Shown here: in pieces, positions 8,005-17,179 of the stretch | Position numbering within the stretch: position 1 is the stretch's first letter | How the letters are laid out: every line of letters starts with the position of its first letter | Source of the DNA: ATM1 sp003577165 | GTDB lineage: Bacteria > Armatimonadota > Fimbriimonadia > Fimbriimonadales > ATM1 | DNA: 64,000 bases | Assembly: GCA_030263715.1 (NCBI GenBank) | Contig: SZPM01000003.1 | Coordinates: forward strand, 62,001-126,000 | Direction of reading: 5' to 3' | Position numbers and translations under genes: made by a program | Notes under the pieces: model-generated | What the model saw: only the letters and a program-made list of their open reading frames with translations | Database searches by the model: none | Told to the model about the DNA's origin: nothing

Positions 8005-8092
8005 CTAGGAATCTGTTGCCTAGTGTGCCGGAGTCGTCACATCTTGCGTAACGGGCAAAGGCCGCTTAGAAACCAGATGGGGGAACCAATTT

Positions 8093-8108
8093 AGGTTCAA
8101 TTGAACCT
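8093..8108. repeat. 16-bp perfect palindrome abutting the tRNA-Ala fragment
   Basis: AGGTTCAATTGAACCT reads the same on both strands and ends on the first base of the duplicated tRNA segment. A related motif, GGAACCAATTT(T)AGG, occurs just left of both tRNA-derived copies (8082-8095 and 17712-17726). These could be recombinase-binding sequences. Confidence 0.5.
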
Positions 8109-8152
8109 GGTGGAGATGATGGGATTCGAACCCACGACCTCCGCAGTGCGAT
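8108..8152 (-). repeat. attachment-site copy: 3' half of tRNA-Ala
   Basis: These 45 nt match the 3' half of the complete tRNA-Ala gene at 17761-17805 with a single difference (position 35: C here, T in the intact gene). The match ends abruptly at the anticodon, and no 5' half follows. This is the classic product of integration into a tRNA gene by a tyrosine recombinase and marks the left end of the metal-resistance island. Confidence 0.8.
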
Positions 8153-8204
8153 GTCCCGCTTGACGGACTGATTACCGAAAATCTTCCGTTTTTTGAACCT
8201 AGGC

Positions 8205-8233
8205 GACCTCTGCAGATGCAGTCTGCAGAGGTC
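8205..8233. terminator. Perfect 12-bp hairpin downstream of the P-type ATPase gene
   Basis: The arms 8205-8216 and 8222-8233 are perfectly complementary around a 5-nt loop, 65 bp beyond the ATPase stop. The left arm repeats part of the tRNA-Ala anticodon arm. In the direction of the operon it lacks a U-run, so its action as an intrinsic terminator is uncertain. Confidence 0.45.
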
Positions 8234-8297
8234 AACCGTTTTTGCGCCGGAGGCGAGGCTTGAGAAGCTCGCGAATTGGCTGCTTATCCGTCACGAA

Positions 8298-10397
8298 TCA
8301 GCGCAATCGCAACAAACGCAGCCCATTTCCAACGACGACTAGGCTCGCACCCATGTCGGCAAAGACGGCCATCCAGAGCGTGGCAAGGCCCGACAGCGCC
8401 AGGCCGAAAAAGACGGCTTTGATCCCGAGCGCGATGACGATGTTCTGAGTGAGAACCGCGGCGGTCTTGCGGCTCAGGCGCAGGAACTCCGGCACTTTGC
8501 GAAGGTCGTCTTCCATCAGCGCCACGTCGGCGGTCTCGAGCGCGGTGTCGGTTCCCGCCGCGCCCATCGCGAAGCCGATTTCCGCTTTGGCGAGCGCCGG
8601 AGCGTCGTTCACCCCATCCCCGACCATGCCGACGTGGCCGCGCTGCTCTTGAAGCTCCTCCACAGAACGAAGCTTGTCTTCGGGTGAAAGCTCGGCACGG
8701 ACTTCGTCGATGCCCGCTTCGTGAGCGATCTTTCGAGCGGTGGCCTCATTATCCCCGGTCAGCATGAGAGTCGTCAGGCCCAGCGAGTGCAGATCGCGAA
8801 GAGCTTGAACGCTGGATTCCCGCAAGGTGTCGGCCACGCCAAAGACCGCCAGCGCCTCCTTTTCGTCCGTGAGGACGATCGCCGTCTTTCCCTGATCTTG
8901 GAGGGCATAAAGCACGTCGTGAACATGGTCGCAGCAAACGCTTTTTCCCTCGGCGAGCTTGTGGTTGCCGACGAAGTAGGTCTTTCCCTCGATCTTGCCC
9001 TGCACACCCTTGCCGAAGAGTGAACGGAAGGCTTCGACCGGAAGCCGCTCGCCTTGCCAGTATTGGGATATGGCGCGCGCGACGGGGTGGTCGGTGTGCG
9101 CATCGAGGCTGGCGGCGATTTGCTTCGAGCGCTCCTCTTCGCGATCGTGCAAAGCATGGAAGTCTGTAACCTTCGGCTTGCCTTCAGTGAGAGTGCCCGT
9201 CTTGTCGAGCGCGATAACCCGGAGCTTTCGGCCGTTTTCCAGGTGAACGCCTCCCTTGATGAGGATTCCCCGGCGAGCCGCCGAGGCAAGACCGCTGACC
9301 ACGGTCACTGGGGTCGAAATCACCAGCGCGCAGGGGCAGGCGATCACGAGCAGCACGAGCGCTTTGTAGAGCCACGGCAGGAACGGCTGCGCCAAGATCA
9401 ACGGGAGGGCGACCGCAACAAGCAGGGCCAGCACCACCACGATGGGCGTGTAGACCTTGGCAAAGGAATCGACAAACCTCTGGGTCGGCGCTCGGGAAGC
9501 CTGCGCCTCCTGGACCGTTCGGATGATCCGGTCAAGGGTCGTGTTTCCCCGGTTTCCCGTCACGGTGAATTCCAGCACCCCCTCGTGGTTGATCGTCCCC
9601 GCGAACACCTTGTCTCCGGGCTTCTTCTCGACCGGCACGCTCTCGCCGGTTATCGGCGCCTGATCCACCGTGCTCTGGCCACTCGTCACTTCGCCATCGA
9701 AGGGCAAACGGTCTCCGGGCCGAACGCGAACGATTGCGCCAACCTGGACCGAAGCGGCATCAGTCTCCACCCAGTTCCCCGAGGCGTTGCGAACGAAAGC
9801 ACGGTCCGGCGCCATCGCCATCAGACCCCGGATCGCGTTGCGGGCGCGGTCCAGCGAGAATCCCTCGATCAGCTCCGCGGTCTCGAAGAGCACGATCACG
9901 ACCGCCGCTTCGGGCCACTCTCCGATCGCCATCGCGCCGACCACCGCGATTGTCATCAGGAAGTTGATGTTGAGGGTGAGCGTTCGAAGGGCGACGATCC
10001 CCTTGCGAAACGCCTTGAGCCCGCCCAGCAGCACCGCCGAGACCGCGAGCGCGATCACGTACCACGCGCCTTCGTTTCCCCCCGCAAAGGCGGCGATCTC
10101 GCTGGAGAGGGCAAGGGCCAGCGCGATGCCGACCCGCCAGCGCTCCCTTCGCCCCAGGCCCTGGGCCATCTCCTCGCTCGGCGTCTCGGGCAGGGCCTCG
10201 CTCGGGGCCATCCCGATCTGCTTGAGAGCCGCGATGAGGGGCGCGTTGTCCGGGAAGCGGTGGGAGACGGTGAGGCGGCGGTTCATCAGGTCGAAGCCCA
10301 GGCTCTCGACCTCCTTCACGCCCTTGAAGCGGTTGCGGATGATCTGCTCCTCGGTGGGGCAGTCCATGGCCTCGATGGTGAAGGTGCTTTTCGTCAA
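8298..10397 (-). CDS. Zn/Cd/Pb-translocating P1B-type ATPase
   Basis: This 699-residue inner-membrane ATPase exports divalent soft metals. In order it shows a degenerate N-terminal metal site (MDCPTEE at 11-17), a cytoplasmic actuator motif TGES (about 250-253), the membrane metal site CPC (354-356) diagnostic of P1B pumps, the phosphorylation site DKTGTLT (398-404), the N-domain HP pair (437-438), an unusual CCDHVHD loop (about 488-494) and GDGVNDAP (593-600). The CPC core plus the MDCPTEE head match the ZntA/CadA branch rather than copper pumps. Translation starts at TTG 10397. It is the last gene of the operon, 120 bp after the ABM gene, and would hand periplasmic metal to the CzcCBA complex. 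Confidence 0.92.
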   Translation of the reverse strand: MTKSTFTIEAMDCPTEEQIIRNRFKGVKEVESLGFDLMNRRLTVSHRFPDNAPLIAALKQIGMAPSEALPETPSEEMAQGLGRRERWRVGIALALALSSEIAAFAGGNEGAWYVIALAVSAVLLGGLKAFRKGIVALRTLTLNINFLMTIAVVGAMAIGEWPEAAVVIVLFETAELIEGFSLDRARNAIRGLMAMAPDRAFVRNASGNWVETDAASVQVGAIVRVRPGDRLPFDGEVTSGQSTVDQAPITGESVPVEKKPGDKVFAGTINHEGVLEFTVTGNRGNTTLDRIIRTVQEAQASRAPTQRFVDSFAKVYTPIVVVLALLVAVALPLILAQPFLPWLYKALVLLVIACPCALVISTPVTVVSGLASAARRGILIKGGVHLENGRKLRVIALDKTGTLTEGKPKVTDFHALHDREEERSKQIAASLDAHTDHPVARAISQYWQGERLPVEAFRSLFGKGVQGKIEGKTYFVGNHKLAEGKSVCCDHVHDVLYALQDQGKTAIVLTDEKEALAVFGVADTLRESSVQALRDLHSLGLTTLMLTGDNEATARKIAHEAGIDEVRAELSPEDKLRSVEELQEQRGHVGMVGDGVNDAPALAKAEIGFAMGAAGTDTALETADVALMEDDLRKVPEFLRLSRKTAAVLTQNIVIALGIKAVFFGLALSGLATLWMAVFADMGASLVVVGNGLRLLRLR

Positions 10398-10517
10398 CGC
10401 TCGCTACTTCCTACGGTATTTCCGAGTTCAGCGAGGTTACGCGTATGCGAGCCTTCCACTGGCATATGAATTGCGATAAGCGACGCTGGTGTTCGCAGGG
10501 TCAAGGGCCTTTCTCAT

Positions 10518-10937
10518 TCATTTTGCGACCACTTCATAGACTCGGAAACTCGAAGTCATCGGCGGCTCCTTGCCCTCCGCCTTCGCCTTCCGGACATCCT
10601 CGAAGCCGCGCTGGTGGCCCTCCAGGAACTCGGGGGAGCCGGTCCAGGCGTCAAAGTCCTTCTTTCGCCGCCAGTAGCTGACGATGAGGTAGGCGCCTTC
10701 GACATCCCCTGCTTGGACGGCTCCCTTGGGCGCTCGCTTGGGGCGCCTGGGCTTGCCCTCCGGCCTCAGGACCTGCATCCCGCAGAAGCCGGGCATGCGG
10801 TCGATGGCGTGGGCGCGCGTGGCGAAGAGCTCCTCAAACCGCTCCCGATACTCGGGTTTGCAGGTGATATAGTTCACCGCCACGAACGCCGCATCCAGCG
10901 GGCAGCCCGTTTCGGCAATCCCATGTTGTTCGGTCAT
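10518..10937 (-). CDS. Antibiotic biosynthesis monooxygenase (ABM)-domain protein
   Basis: The 139 residues form one ferredoxin-like ABM domain: an N-terminal strand (FVAVNYITCKPEYRERFEELFATRA), the M-GF-G-M turn (DRMPGFCGMQVLRP), and the central aromatic strand YLIVSYWRRKKDFDAWTGSPEF. This arrangement is seen in IsdG/HmoA-type haem-degrading enzymes and small quinol monooxygenases. A basic insertion (KPRRPKRAPKG) interrupts the middle. Its ATG overlaps the stop of the PII-like gene (ATGA), so it belongs to the metal operon. A role in haem or redox protection during metal stress is inferred from position only. Confidence 0.78.
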   Translation of the reverse strand: MTEQHGIAETGCPLDAAFVAVNYITCKPEYRERFEELFATRAHAIDRMPGFCGMQVLRPEGKPRRPKRAPKGAVQAGDVEGAYLIVSYWRRKKDFDAWTGSPEFLEGHQRGFEDVRKAKAEGKEPPMTSSFRVYEVVAK

Positions 10938-11245
10938 CGTGCTTCTTCTCCCCTTTCCCCTGTCCGGATCACGACGCTGTCTTCGATCGGGATGATGAAG
11001 ATCCGTCCATCGCCGGGCTGGCCCGTTTGCGCGCCGCTCTGAATTGCCTGCACAACCGCCTCCACCAAGGCGTCGGGGACCATCAGCTCGAGCTTTGCCA
11101 TCGTCGCGGTTTCATAGAATCCCGGAACGACGTTTGTGACCTTCGCTTCTGCAGTCACGACGGACGGCAAGTTTCCGATATCGTGCAGGTTGTGGAAAAC
11201 CTGGTCCAGCTTGTGAGGCTGTACTACCGCTTTGACCTCTTTCAT
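10934..11245 (-). CDS. PII-like signalling protein of a metal-efflux operon
   Basis: At 103 residues it has the PII fold throughout: MKEVKAVVQPHKLDQVFHNL at the start, KLELMVPDALVEAVVQAI in the middle, and the B-loop/C-terminal signature TGQPGDGRIFIIPIEDSVVIRTGE. The T-loop is shortened to about TNVVPGFYETATM and lacks the uridylylated Tyr context of GlnB/GlnK, so it is not an ordinary nitrogen regulator. PII-like proteins without the canonical T-loop are known next to RND and carbon transporters. Both ends overlap neighbours by ATGA (CzcA upstream, ABM downstream), implying tightly coupled synthesis and probable control of the pump. Confidence 0.82.
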   Translation of the reverse strand: MKEVKAVVQPHKLDQVFHNLHDIGNLPSVVTAEAKVTNVVPGFYETATMAKLELMVPDALVEAVVQAIQSGAQTGQPGDGRIFIIPIEDSVVIRTGERGEEAR

Positions 11246-14200
11246 ACATTCGCTCCTTCAGTAGCCTCCGCCACAGCTTCGGGACCCGGCCGCTCTCGCT
11301 CGAACCACGTGTACAGCACGGGCACGATGACCAGCGTCAGCAGCGTGGCGGAGGCGATTCCACCGATGACAACCGTCGCCAGCGGACGCTGGACCTCCGC
11401 GCCGATGTCCGTGTTCAGCGCCATGGGCACGAAGCCGAGCGCCGCCACAAGCGCGGTCATCAGAACGGGCCGCAGCTTCTCCATCGCACCTTGTCGAACT
11501 GCATCTCTGACGGACAGCCCAAAGTCCTCGCGCAGACGATTGATTGCCGAAACCATCACAACGCCATGGAGCACTGCCACGCCCGACAGCGCGATGAATC
11601 CCACGCCTGCGGAGATAGAAAAGGGCAAGCCCCGAAGAGCCAGAGCGAAGACGCCTCCCGTGATCGCCAGGGGCACCCCCGTGTAGATCAGCAACGTCTG
11701 CTTCATCGAGCCGAAGTTCATGAACAGGATGAGGAAGATCAGCCCGAGCGCCGCTGGGACCACGATCATCAGCCGCTGGCTCGCCTTCTGGAGGTTTTCG
11801 AACTGCCCGCCCCAGGTGAGGTAGTACCCTTCGGGAAGCTTGACCTGCTTCTGGATGGCAGCCTGCGCCTTGGCGACGAAGGTGCCCATGTCCGTGCCGC
11901 GAACATTGAGCTGCACGACGACGCGGCGCTTGCCCGACTCCCGGCTGATCTGCGCGGGGGCAGGCTTGTTGTCGATATGTGCCAGGGCGAAGAGCGGGAC
12001 GCTTTCGCCGTTGCTCGCCTTGATCGGAAGGCTGGCGATCGCCTCGGGATCATTGCGAAGCTCCTCGGGAAGGCGCACAACGAGGGCGAACCGCTTGTCA
12101 CCCTCGATGATCTGCCCGATCTCCTCGCCTCCCAAAGCCGAGCTGACGAGCTCTTGGACTTCGCTGATGCTCACCCCGTAGCGCGCGATGGCTTCGCGGT
12201 CAATATCGAACTGGAGGACCGGGATCGGCTCGACCTGCTCGACCTCCACATCCCTTGCGCCAGGCAGCGCGCGAACGACCGCTGCAATTTCGTCCGCTTT
12301 CTGCTTGAGCACGTCCAAGTCCTCGCCGAAGACTTTGATGCCGATGTCGGCCTTGACGCCGGACACGAGCTCAGAGAATCGCATTTCGATAGGCTGGGAG
12401 AAGTTGTAGCCCTGGCCGGGAACTTCGGAGAGCTTCCCCTCGATTTCCTCTTGGATTTTGTCTTTCGTGATCCCTGGCCGCCATTGGCCCCGCTCTTTGA
12501 GCATGATGAAGGAGTCGGTCAGACTGATAGGCATCGGGTCGGTAGCGACCTCGGGCGTGCCGCTTCGCGAAAACATGGTGATCACCTCGGGGACTTCTTT
12601 CACCTTCTTCTCGGCTGCCGTTACGAGCCGTACGGTTTCCTCGGCGTTCACCGTGCGAGCACGGATGGGCTGAACGACAAGGTCGCCTTCATCGAGAGTG
12701 GGAATGAACTCCGACCCGAGCCGAGTAAACACAAGACCTGCCACCGCCAGAACCAGAAGAGACCCAGCCACGACCGGACCTCGATACCGCAGGACAAAGT
12801 CGAGCGTCGGCCGATATAGCTTGGAGAAGAATCCCATGACCGGGTTGTTCTTTTCCTTCGTATCGCCGGACAGCACCAGGCTCGCGAGCGTAGGCACGAG
12901 CGTCAAGGTGAGCAGCAGCGCTCCAATGAGGCAGAAGGCCACCGTCCAGGCCATCGGCTTGAACATCTTGCCTTCGGTCCCTTCGAGCGCGAGAATCGGC
13001 AGATAGACGACCGTGATGATCGTCAGCGCGGTCAGAGTCGGCTTGGCGACTTCTCGCGAAGCCTCCAGGGTGGTTTGCCGCACCTCTTCTCGGCTCAGCC
13101 TCCGGCCCTCATGCTCCCGGCGCTCAGCCAGGCGGCGCACAGCGTTTTCGATCATGAACACCGCGCCGTCCACGATCAGCCCGAAGTCGATTGCACCCAG
13201 GCTCATGAGGTTGCCCGAAATGCCGTAGGTGGTCATCAAGGAGAACCCGAACAGCATGGAGAGGGGAATGACCAGCGCCGCCAGGAGCGCCCCGCGCAGG
13301 TTGCCGAGCAGCACCAGGAGCACGAAAATGACCAGCGCTCCACCCTCAAGCAAGTTCTTCTGAACCGTGCTGACCGTTTTGTTCACAAGGATGGAGCGGT
13401 TGTAGACCGTCGTCAGCTTCACATCCTCCGGGAGCTGCGCCTTGATCTCTCCGATTCGCTTGTCGACCGCCTCCGAGACCGTCCGCCCGTTCGCGCCCTT
13501 GAGCATCATGGCGATCGCGACCATCGCCTGCTGCCCGTCCTTCGTGCTGAGGCCGGTGAGCACCGGCGTGCCCGTCGTCACGTCCGCCACATCGCGAACG
13601 AGCACCGGTGTGCCTTCCTCGGTCGTGATGGGGATCAGCTCGATGTCGGCGGCCTTCGTGGCCATGCCGACCGAGCGGATCAAGACCCTTTCGCCGCCGC
13701 TGTCGACCACCCCGCCGCCCGCGTTCTGGTTGTTGTTCTGAAGGGCCTCGATCAGGTCGTGCACCCCGAGGCCCCGCGCCTGGAGCCGCATCGGGTCGGC
13801 AACCACCTGATACTGCTTCACGTTTCCATCCGCGACGTTGACTTCCGCCACGCCGGGAACGGTCCTCACCTGGGGCGCGATCTGCCAGTCCATGATCGCG
13901 CGAAGCTCAGTGATTTCTCGCTTGTCGCTCTCGATGGAGAACATGTAGATGTCGCCCAGACCCGTGGAGACTGGCCCCATCTGCGGCGCCTCGACGCTGG
14001 AGGGCAGGACCTCGCGCACGTTGCCAAGCCGCTCGTTCACAAGCTGCCGCGCAAAGAAGATGTCCACGTGGTCCCCGAATGTCACGGTCACCTGGGAGAG
14101 GCCGTACTGGCTGAGCGAGCGCACGCCCTCGACGCCCGGGAGGCCGCCCATCGCGGTCTCAATGGGGAAGGTGACGAGCCGCTCGACTTCCTCCGGCCCC

Positions 14201-14367
14201 ATGCCGCCGGTCTCGGTGTTGATCTGCACCTGGTTGGTCGTGATGTCGGGCACGGCGTCGAGGTTGAGCCGGGTCCACGACACGGCCCCCCAGATCGCCA
14301 GCGCGATCGCGCCGAGGATGACGAGGAGCCTCTGTGTGAGGCTGAAGTGAAGCACTTTGTCCAGCAT
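11242..14367 (-). CDS. czcA: CzcA-type heavy-metal RND efflux pump
   Basis: This 1041-residue inner-membrane proton/metal antiporter keeps the HME-RND order: TM1, a large periplasmic loop, TM2-6 containing IDFGLIVDGAVFMIEN (about 391-405), a second loop, and TM8-12 ending FMALN-rich helices. The DFG-X3-DGA-X4-EN proton-relay signature is that of divalent-cation pumps (Co, Zn, Cd), whereas CusA-type copper pumps carry a different relay. The length agrees with the family (~1040-1060). It overlaps czcB by one base and the PII-like gene by four. With CzcB and CzcC it would span both membranes. Confidence 0.93.
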   Translation of the reverse strand: MLDKVLHFSLTQRLLVILGAIALAIWGAVSWTRLNLDAVPDITTNQVQINTETGGMGPEEVERLVTFPIETAMGGLPGVEGVRSLSQYGLSQVTVTFGDHVDIFFARQLVNERLGNVREVLPSSVEAPQMGPVSTGLGDIYMFSIESDKREITELRAIMDWQIAPQVRTVPGVAEVNVADGNVKQYQVVADPMRLQARGLGVHDLIEALQNNNQNAGGGVVDSGGERVLIRSVGMATKAADIELIPITTEEGTPVLVRDVADVTTGTPVLTGLSTKDGQQAMVAIAMMLKGANGRTVSEAVDKRIGEIKAQLPEDVKLTTVYNRSILVNKTVSTVQKNLLEGGALVIFVLLVLLGNLRGALLAALVIPLSMLFGFSLMTTYGISGNLMSLGAIDFGLIVDGAVFMIENAVRRLAERREHEGRRLSREEVRQTTLEASREVAKPTLTALTIITVVYLPILALEGTEGKMFKPMAWTVAFCLIGALLLTLTLVPTLASLVLSGDTKEKNNPVMGFFSKLYRPTLDFVLRYRGPVVAGSLLVLAVAGLVFTRLGSEFIPTLDEGDLVVQPIRARTVNAEETVRLVTAAEKKVKEVPEVITMFSRSGTPEVATDPMPISLTDSFIMLKERGQWRPGITKDKIQEEIEGKLSEVPGQGYNFSQPIEMRFSELVSGVKADIGIKVFGEDLDVLKQKADEIAAVVRALPGARDVEVEQVEPIPVLQFDIDREAIARYGVSISEVQELVSSALGGEEIGQIIEGDKRFALVVRLPEELRNDPEAIASLPIKASNGESVPLFALAHIDNKPAPAQISRESGKRRVVVQLNVRGTDMGTFVAKAQAAIQKQVKLPEGYYLTWGGQFENLQKASQRLMIVVPAALGLIFLILFMNFGSMKQTLLIYTGVPLAITGGVFALALRGLPFSISAGVGFIALSGVAVLHGVVMVSAINRLREDFGLSVRDAVRQGAMEKLRPVLMTALVAALGFVPMALNTDIGAEVQRPLATVVIGGIASATLLTLVIVPVLYTWFERERPGPEAVAEATEGANV

Positions 14368-15926
14368 CAGTCTTCATGCCCCTTGAGCTCGCTCTTGATC
14401 TTCTCGCTCTTGAGAACGAACGCGCCTTTGACGACCACCTTCGCGCCCTCCTCCAAGCCGGAGAGGACCTCGACATAGTCGCCTTGGGTCCGCCCAAGCT
14501 CGACGAGCTTCTCCTCATACTTGCCTCCGTCTTCCGCGACGAAAAGCAGCCTGCGGTCGCCGTCCTCGACGATGGCGCTGCGGCGAACGGCGAGCACGGT
14601 GTCGCTGCGGCCGACGCCCAGCGAGACGGTGGCGAACATGTCCGCCCGGAGCGAGCCGTCCGCGTTGTCCACGAGTACCTGCACGGGCATGGTCCGGGTC
14701 TTGGGGTCGAGCCGGCTGCCGACCACTTGCACCACGCCGGCGAAGACGCGGCCGGGAAAGGCCTTGACGGCGATCTGCGCGGGGGCGCCCTTTCTCGCCT
14801 TGCCGATTTCCTTCTCCGGCACGCTTGCGGTGACCCAAACAGAGCGCAGGTTCTCGATGTGGCAGATCTCGGACGTCCGCTCGAGCGCTTGACCGAGCGT
14901 GGCGTCCACGTCCGTCACCACCCCGCCGATGGGAGCGGCCACGGTCACGGCCCCACCTGAAGCCCGGCTGCCGCCGGAGAGAGCCGCGTAGCCGGCCCTG
15001 GCGGCTTGAAGTCCCTTCCGGGCGCCCTTTTCGGAAGCCAGAGCCGATTGGTGCTTGATCCTCGACTGCACAACGGCAATCTCGGCGGAGCGGACATCGG
15101 CCTCGGCGGTCTGGATCTCCTTGGAGTTCATCAGGTTGCGCTCGGCAATGGCCTTCTCGCGGTCGAATGCAGCCTTGGCGATTTCGATCTGGCGCTTGGC
15201 CTTGTCCTGGCGGAGCTTGTCCTTTTGAACTTCGAGCCGGGCTTCTTCCAGCTCGCTTCGGGAGATGAGCTCTTGCTTGAAGAGGCGCTCGGCCCGTTCC
15301 AGCTGGGCCTGGTGCACGACATGCTCTTGAATCGCCTCCTCCAGCTCTGTCTCCGCTTCGTTGAGGTCTTTCTGAGCTTGCTGGAGCGACGGCTGGCTAA
15401 AGGCGCCCGTGCTGGCGAACTGCTTCTGTCGCTCCAATGAAGCTTGAGCTGTCTTCTGCGCGGATTTTGAGAGCTCAAGTTCGGCGAGCGCTTCGCGCAC
15501 GGATGCCTGAGCGCTCGACAAGTCCCGCTCGGCCTCGATGATGTCCGCCCAGGCTCCGGCAAGCTCGGACGACTGGAGCGTGGCGATCGGCTGGCCGGCA
15601 GCCACCCGGTCTCCTGCTTGAACGAAGAGGCGGACGACCTTGCCAGCTACGGGCGGAGTTACGACCGCCTTGCCCCGGGCGGTGTTGGTCACCACTCCCG
15701 GCACTTTCAGCTCGCCCTGCATCGTCATGCGCCGGGACTCTTCTATTTCGATCCCGGCGATCTTGGCGGCCTCGGCAGTAAGGATGATGTCTTGGGCGTG
15801 GCCCTCGCCTGCATGTGCCGCTTCGCCGGCGTGGCCCTCCTCTGACTGCGGGGCGTCTTGCTTGCCGCAACCGGACAAGAGGAGCATCGAGGCCCCGATG
15901 AGAAACGAGAATTGGCTCCGCTTCAC
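14367..15926 (-). CDS. czcB: CzcB-type periplasmic adaptor lipoprotein
   Basis: At 519 residues this is a membrane-fusion protein. It opens with a lipoprotein signal ending LLLSGC (lipobox, Cys at about 20), then a His-rich stretch (EEGHAGEAAHAGEGHAQD) that can bind metal. A beta-barrel/lipoyl segment follows (VVTPPVAGKVVRLFVQAGDRVAAGQPI), then an unusually long alpha-helical hairpin (about 130-300) rich in Glu/Ala/Lys, a second lipoyl half (VAAPIGGVVTDVDATLGQAL) and C-terminal barrel domains. It links the RND pump to the outer-membrane channel. The start overlaps the czcC stop as ATGA. Confidence 0.9.
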   Translation of the reverse strand: MKRSQFSFLIGASMLLLSGCGKQDAPQSEEGHAGEAAHAGEGHAQDIILTAEAAKIAGIEIEESRRMTMQGELKVPGVVTNTARGKAVVTPPVAGKVVRLFVQAGDRVAAGQPIATLQSSELAGAWADIIEAERDLSSAQASVREALAELELSKSAQKTAQASLERQKQFASTGAFSQPSLQQAQKDLNEAETELEEAIQEHVVHQAQLERAERLFKQELISRSELEEARLEVQKDKLRQDKAKRQIEIAKAAFDREKAIAERNLMNSKEIQTAEADVRSAEIAVVQSRIKHQSALASEKGARKGLQAARAGYAALSGGSRASGGAVTVAAPIGGVVTDVDATLGQALERTSEICHIENLRSVWVTASVPEKEIGKARKGAPAQIAVKAFPGRVFAGVVQVVGSRLDPKTRTMPVQVLVDNADGSLRADMFATVSLGVGRSDTVLAVRRSAIVEDGDRRLLFVAEDGGKYEEKLVELGRTQGDYVEVLSGLEEGAKVVVKGAFVLKSEKIKSELKGHED

Positions 15927-17131
15927 TTGCCCACCTCCAAGATGGTCCCGCTAGCTTTGAGGTATGCGGCTTGTGCTGAAGCCAGGTGAAGCCGCGCTTC
16001 GACATAGCCTTCCTCGAGCTCCCGCAAAGCACGGGTTGCCTCTAACAGCTCGATGAGCGTGACCGCCCGATCGACGAAGCCTTGGCGCGACTTGTCGACC
16101 AGCGACCGAGCATCGGTAACGACTTGTCCATACCGCGCGACCTGTTCTTGCGCAGATTCGAGCTCTATCTGTGCGGCCAGAAGCTCCGACTCGGCGATCC
16201 GTGTTGCATCGGCTAACGCTCTCTCTGCAGCCTCGGCACGCATGCGAGCCGCTGCCGTCTCCGATCTTGACTTTCCGAAGTCGTAGAGCGGGATGGCGAG
16301 TTGGACCCGAATCCCGTACTGACGGTGGGAATCGTGCCAGGAGGTCTGCCTTCCGTGCACCTCCAGCTCGGGCTTGCTTCCGAGGTTCGCAACCCTGGAT
16401 TCGGCTTGCGCGAGCTGAATGTCGGCCGCGAGAAGGCGAAGGTCGGCGCGCCGGGTTTTCAAAACGGCAGGATCTACCATCCCGACGTTCAGCGTTGCGA
16501 AATCGCTGATGGCGATTTGCTCGGGAGAAAGGCCAAGGATGCCGGCCAGACGTCGAACACTCGACTGAAACTCGGCGGTCCGCCGCTGGAACGTGAGCTT
16601 TGCGCGCTCCAATTCGATGGCGACGCGAGATAGTTGGACCCCGGGCAGCTTTCCCTCGGCAACCAGCACTTTGACCGCATCGTGAAGCCTCTGTGCAAGC
16701 TCCATGAGCTGTCCTGCGTTGTCGGCGAGCGCTTTGGCCGACGCCGCTTCGCTGTAGCCGGCGATGACCTCGTACTGGATCTCGGCAAGGACCTGCGCCA
16801 GTTCCGACTCGGCTCTCAGGATCTCTGCGCTCCCAACCGCTCTGGCGGCGGCAGCGCGTCCGAAGATGTCGATGGGCTGAACCAGGACCAAGTCATCGTC
16901 GATGCCGCCGACCTCCTCTCTGTCCGTGTGGCCGACGAAGAGCTTAGTTGTGGGATAGGCGCCGAGGCCCCGCCGTGAAAGGCGAGCGCTGCTCACGCGC
17001 ATCTGGGCCGCCACGATGGCGGGCCGGTTCTCCCGCGCGCTTCGCAACGCTTGTTCCAATGTGATGGGCTGTTGGGCTTGCGCCGTTGCCGCCAAAGGCG
17101 ACAGGCAAAGGATCGTCAAGATTGATTTCAA
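15923..17131 (-). CDS. czcC: CzcC/TolC-family outer-membrane efflux channel
   Basis: The 402-residue protein has a signal peptide (ILTILCLSPLAATAQA), then LEQALRSARENRPAIVAAQMRVSSARLSR, the typical first helix of outer-membrane efflux proteins, repeated in the second half by LRLLAADIQLAQAESRVANLGSKPELEVHGRQ. Alternating long helices and short amphipathic strands match the TolC duplication. Translation begins at TTG 17131 preceded by GGAGTTTCT, a reasonable ribosome site. It forms the exit duct of the CzcCBA complex and is the first transport gene of the operon. Confidence 0.9.
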   Translation of the reverse strand: MKSILTILCLSPLAATAQAQQPITLEQALRSARENRPAIVAAQMRVSSARLSRRGLGAYPTTKLFVGHTDREEVGGIDDDLVLVQPIDIFGRAAAARAVGSAEILRAESELAQVLAEIQYEVIAGYSEAASAKALADNAGQLMELAQRLHDAVKVLVAEGKLPGVQLSRVAIELERAKLTFQRRTAEFQSSVRRLAGILGLSPEQIAISDFATLNVGMVDPAVLKTRRADLRLLAADIQLAQAESRVANLGSKPELEVHGRQTSWHDSHRQYGIRVQLAIPLYDFGKSRSETAAARMRAEAAERALADATRIAESELLAAQIELESAQEQVARYGQVVTDARSLVDKSRQGFVDRAVTLIELLEATRALRELEEGYVEARLHLASAQAAYLKASGTILEVGK

Positions 17132-17179
17132 AGAAACTCCAGCTGAATAAGGGTCGGGGCGGCCTGCGGCCGCAAATGC

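Noticed and set aside
9054..10469. 471-codon open frame opposite the P-type ATPase gene (and similar long frames opposite czcA at 11491-12819 and 13075-14478)
   Set aside because: They are antisense shadows of GC-rich, well-conserved genes, with Arg/Gln-rich low-complexity products and no ribosome sites.
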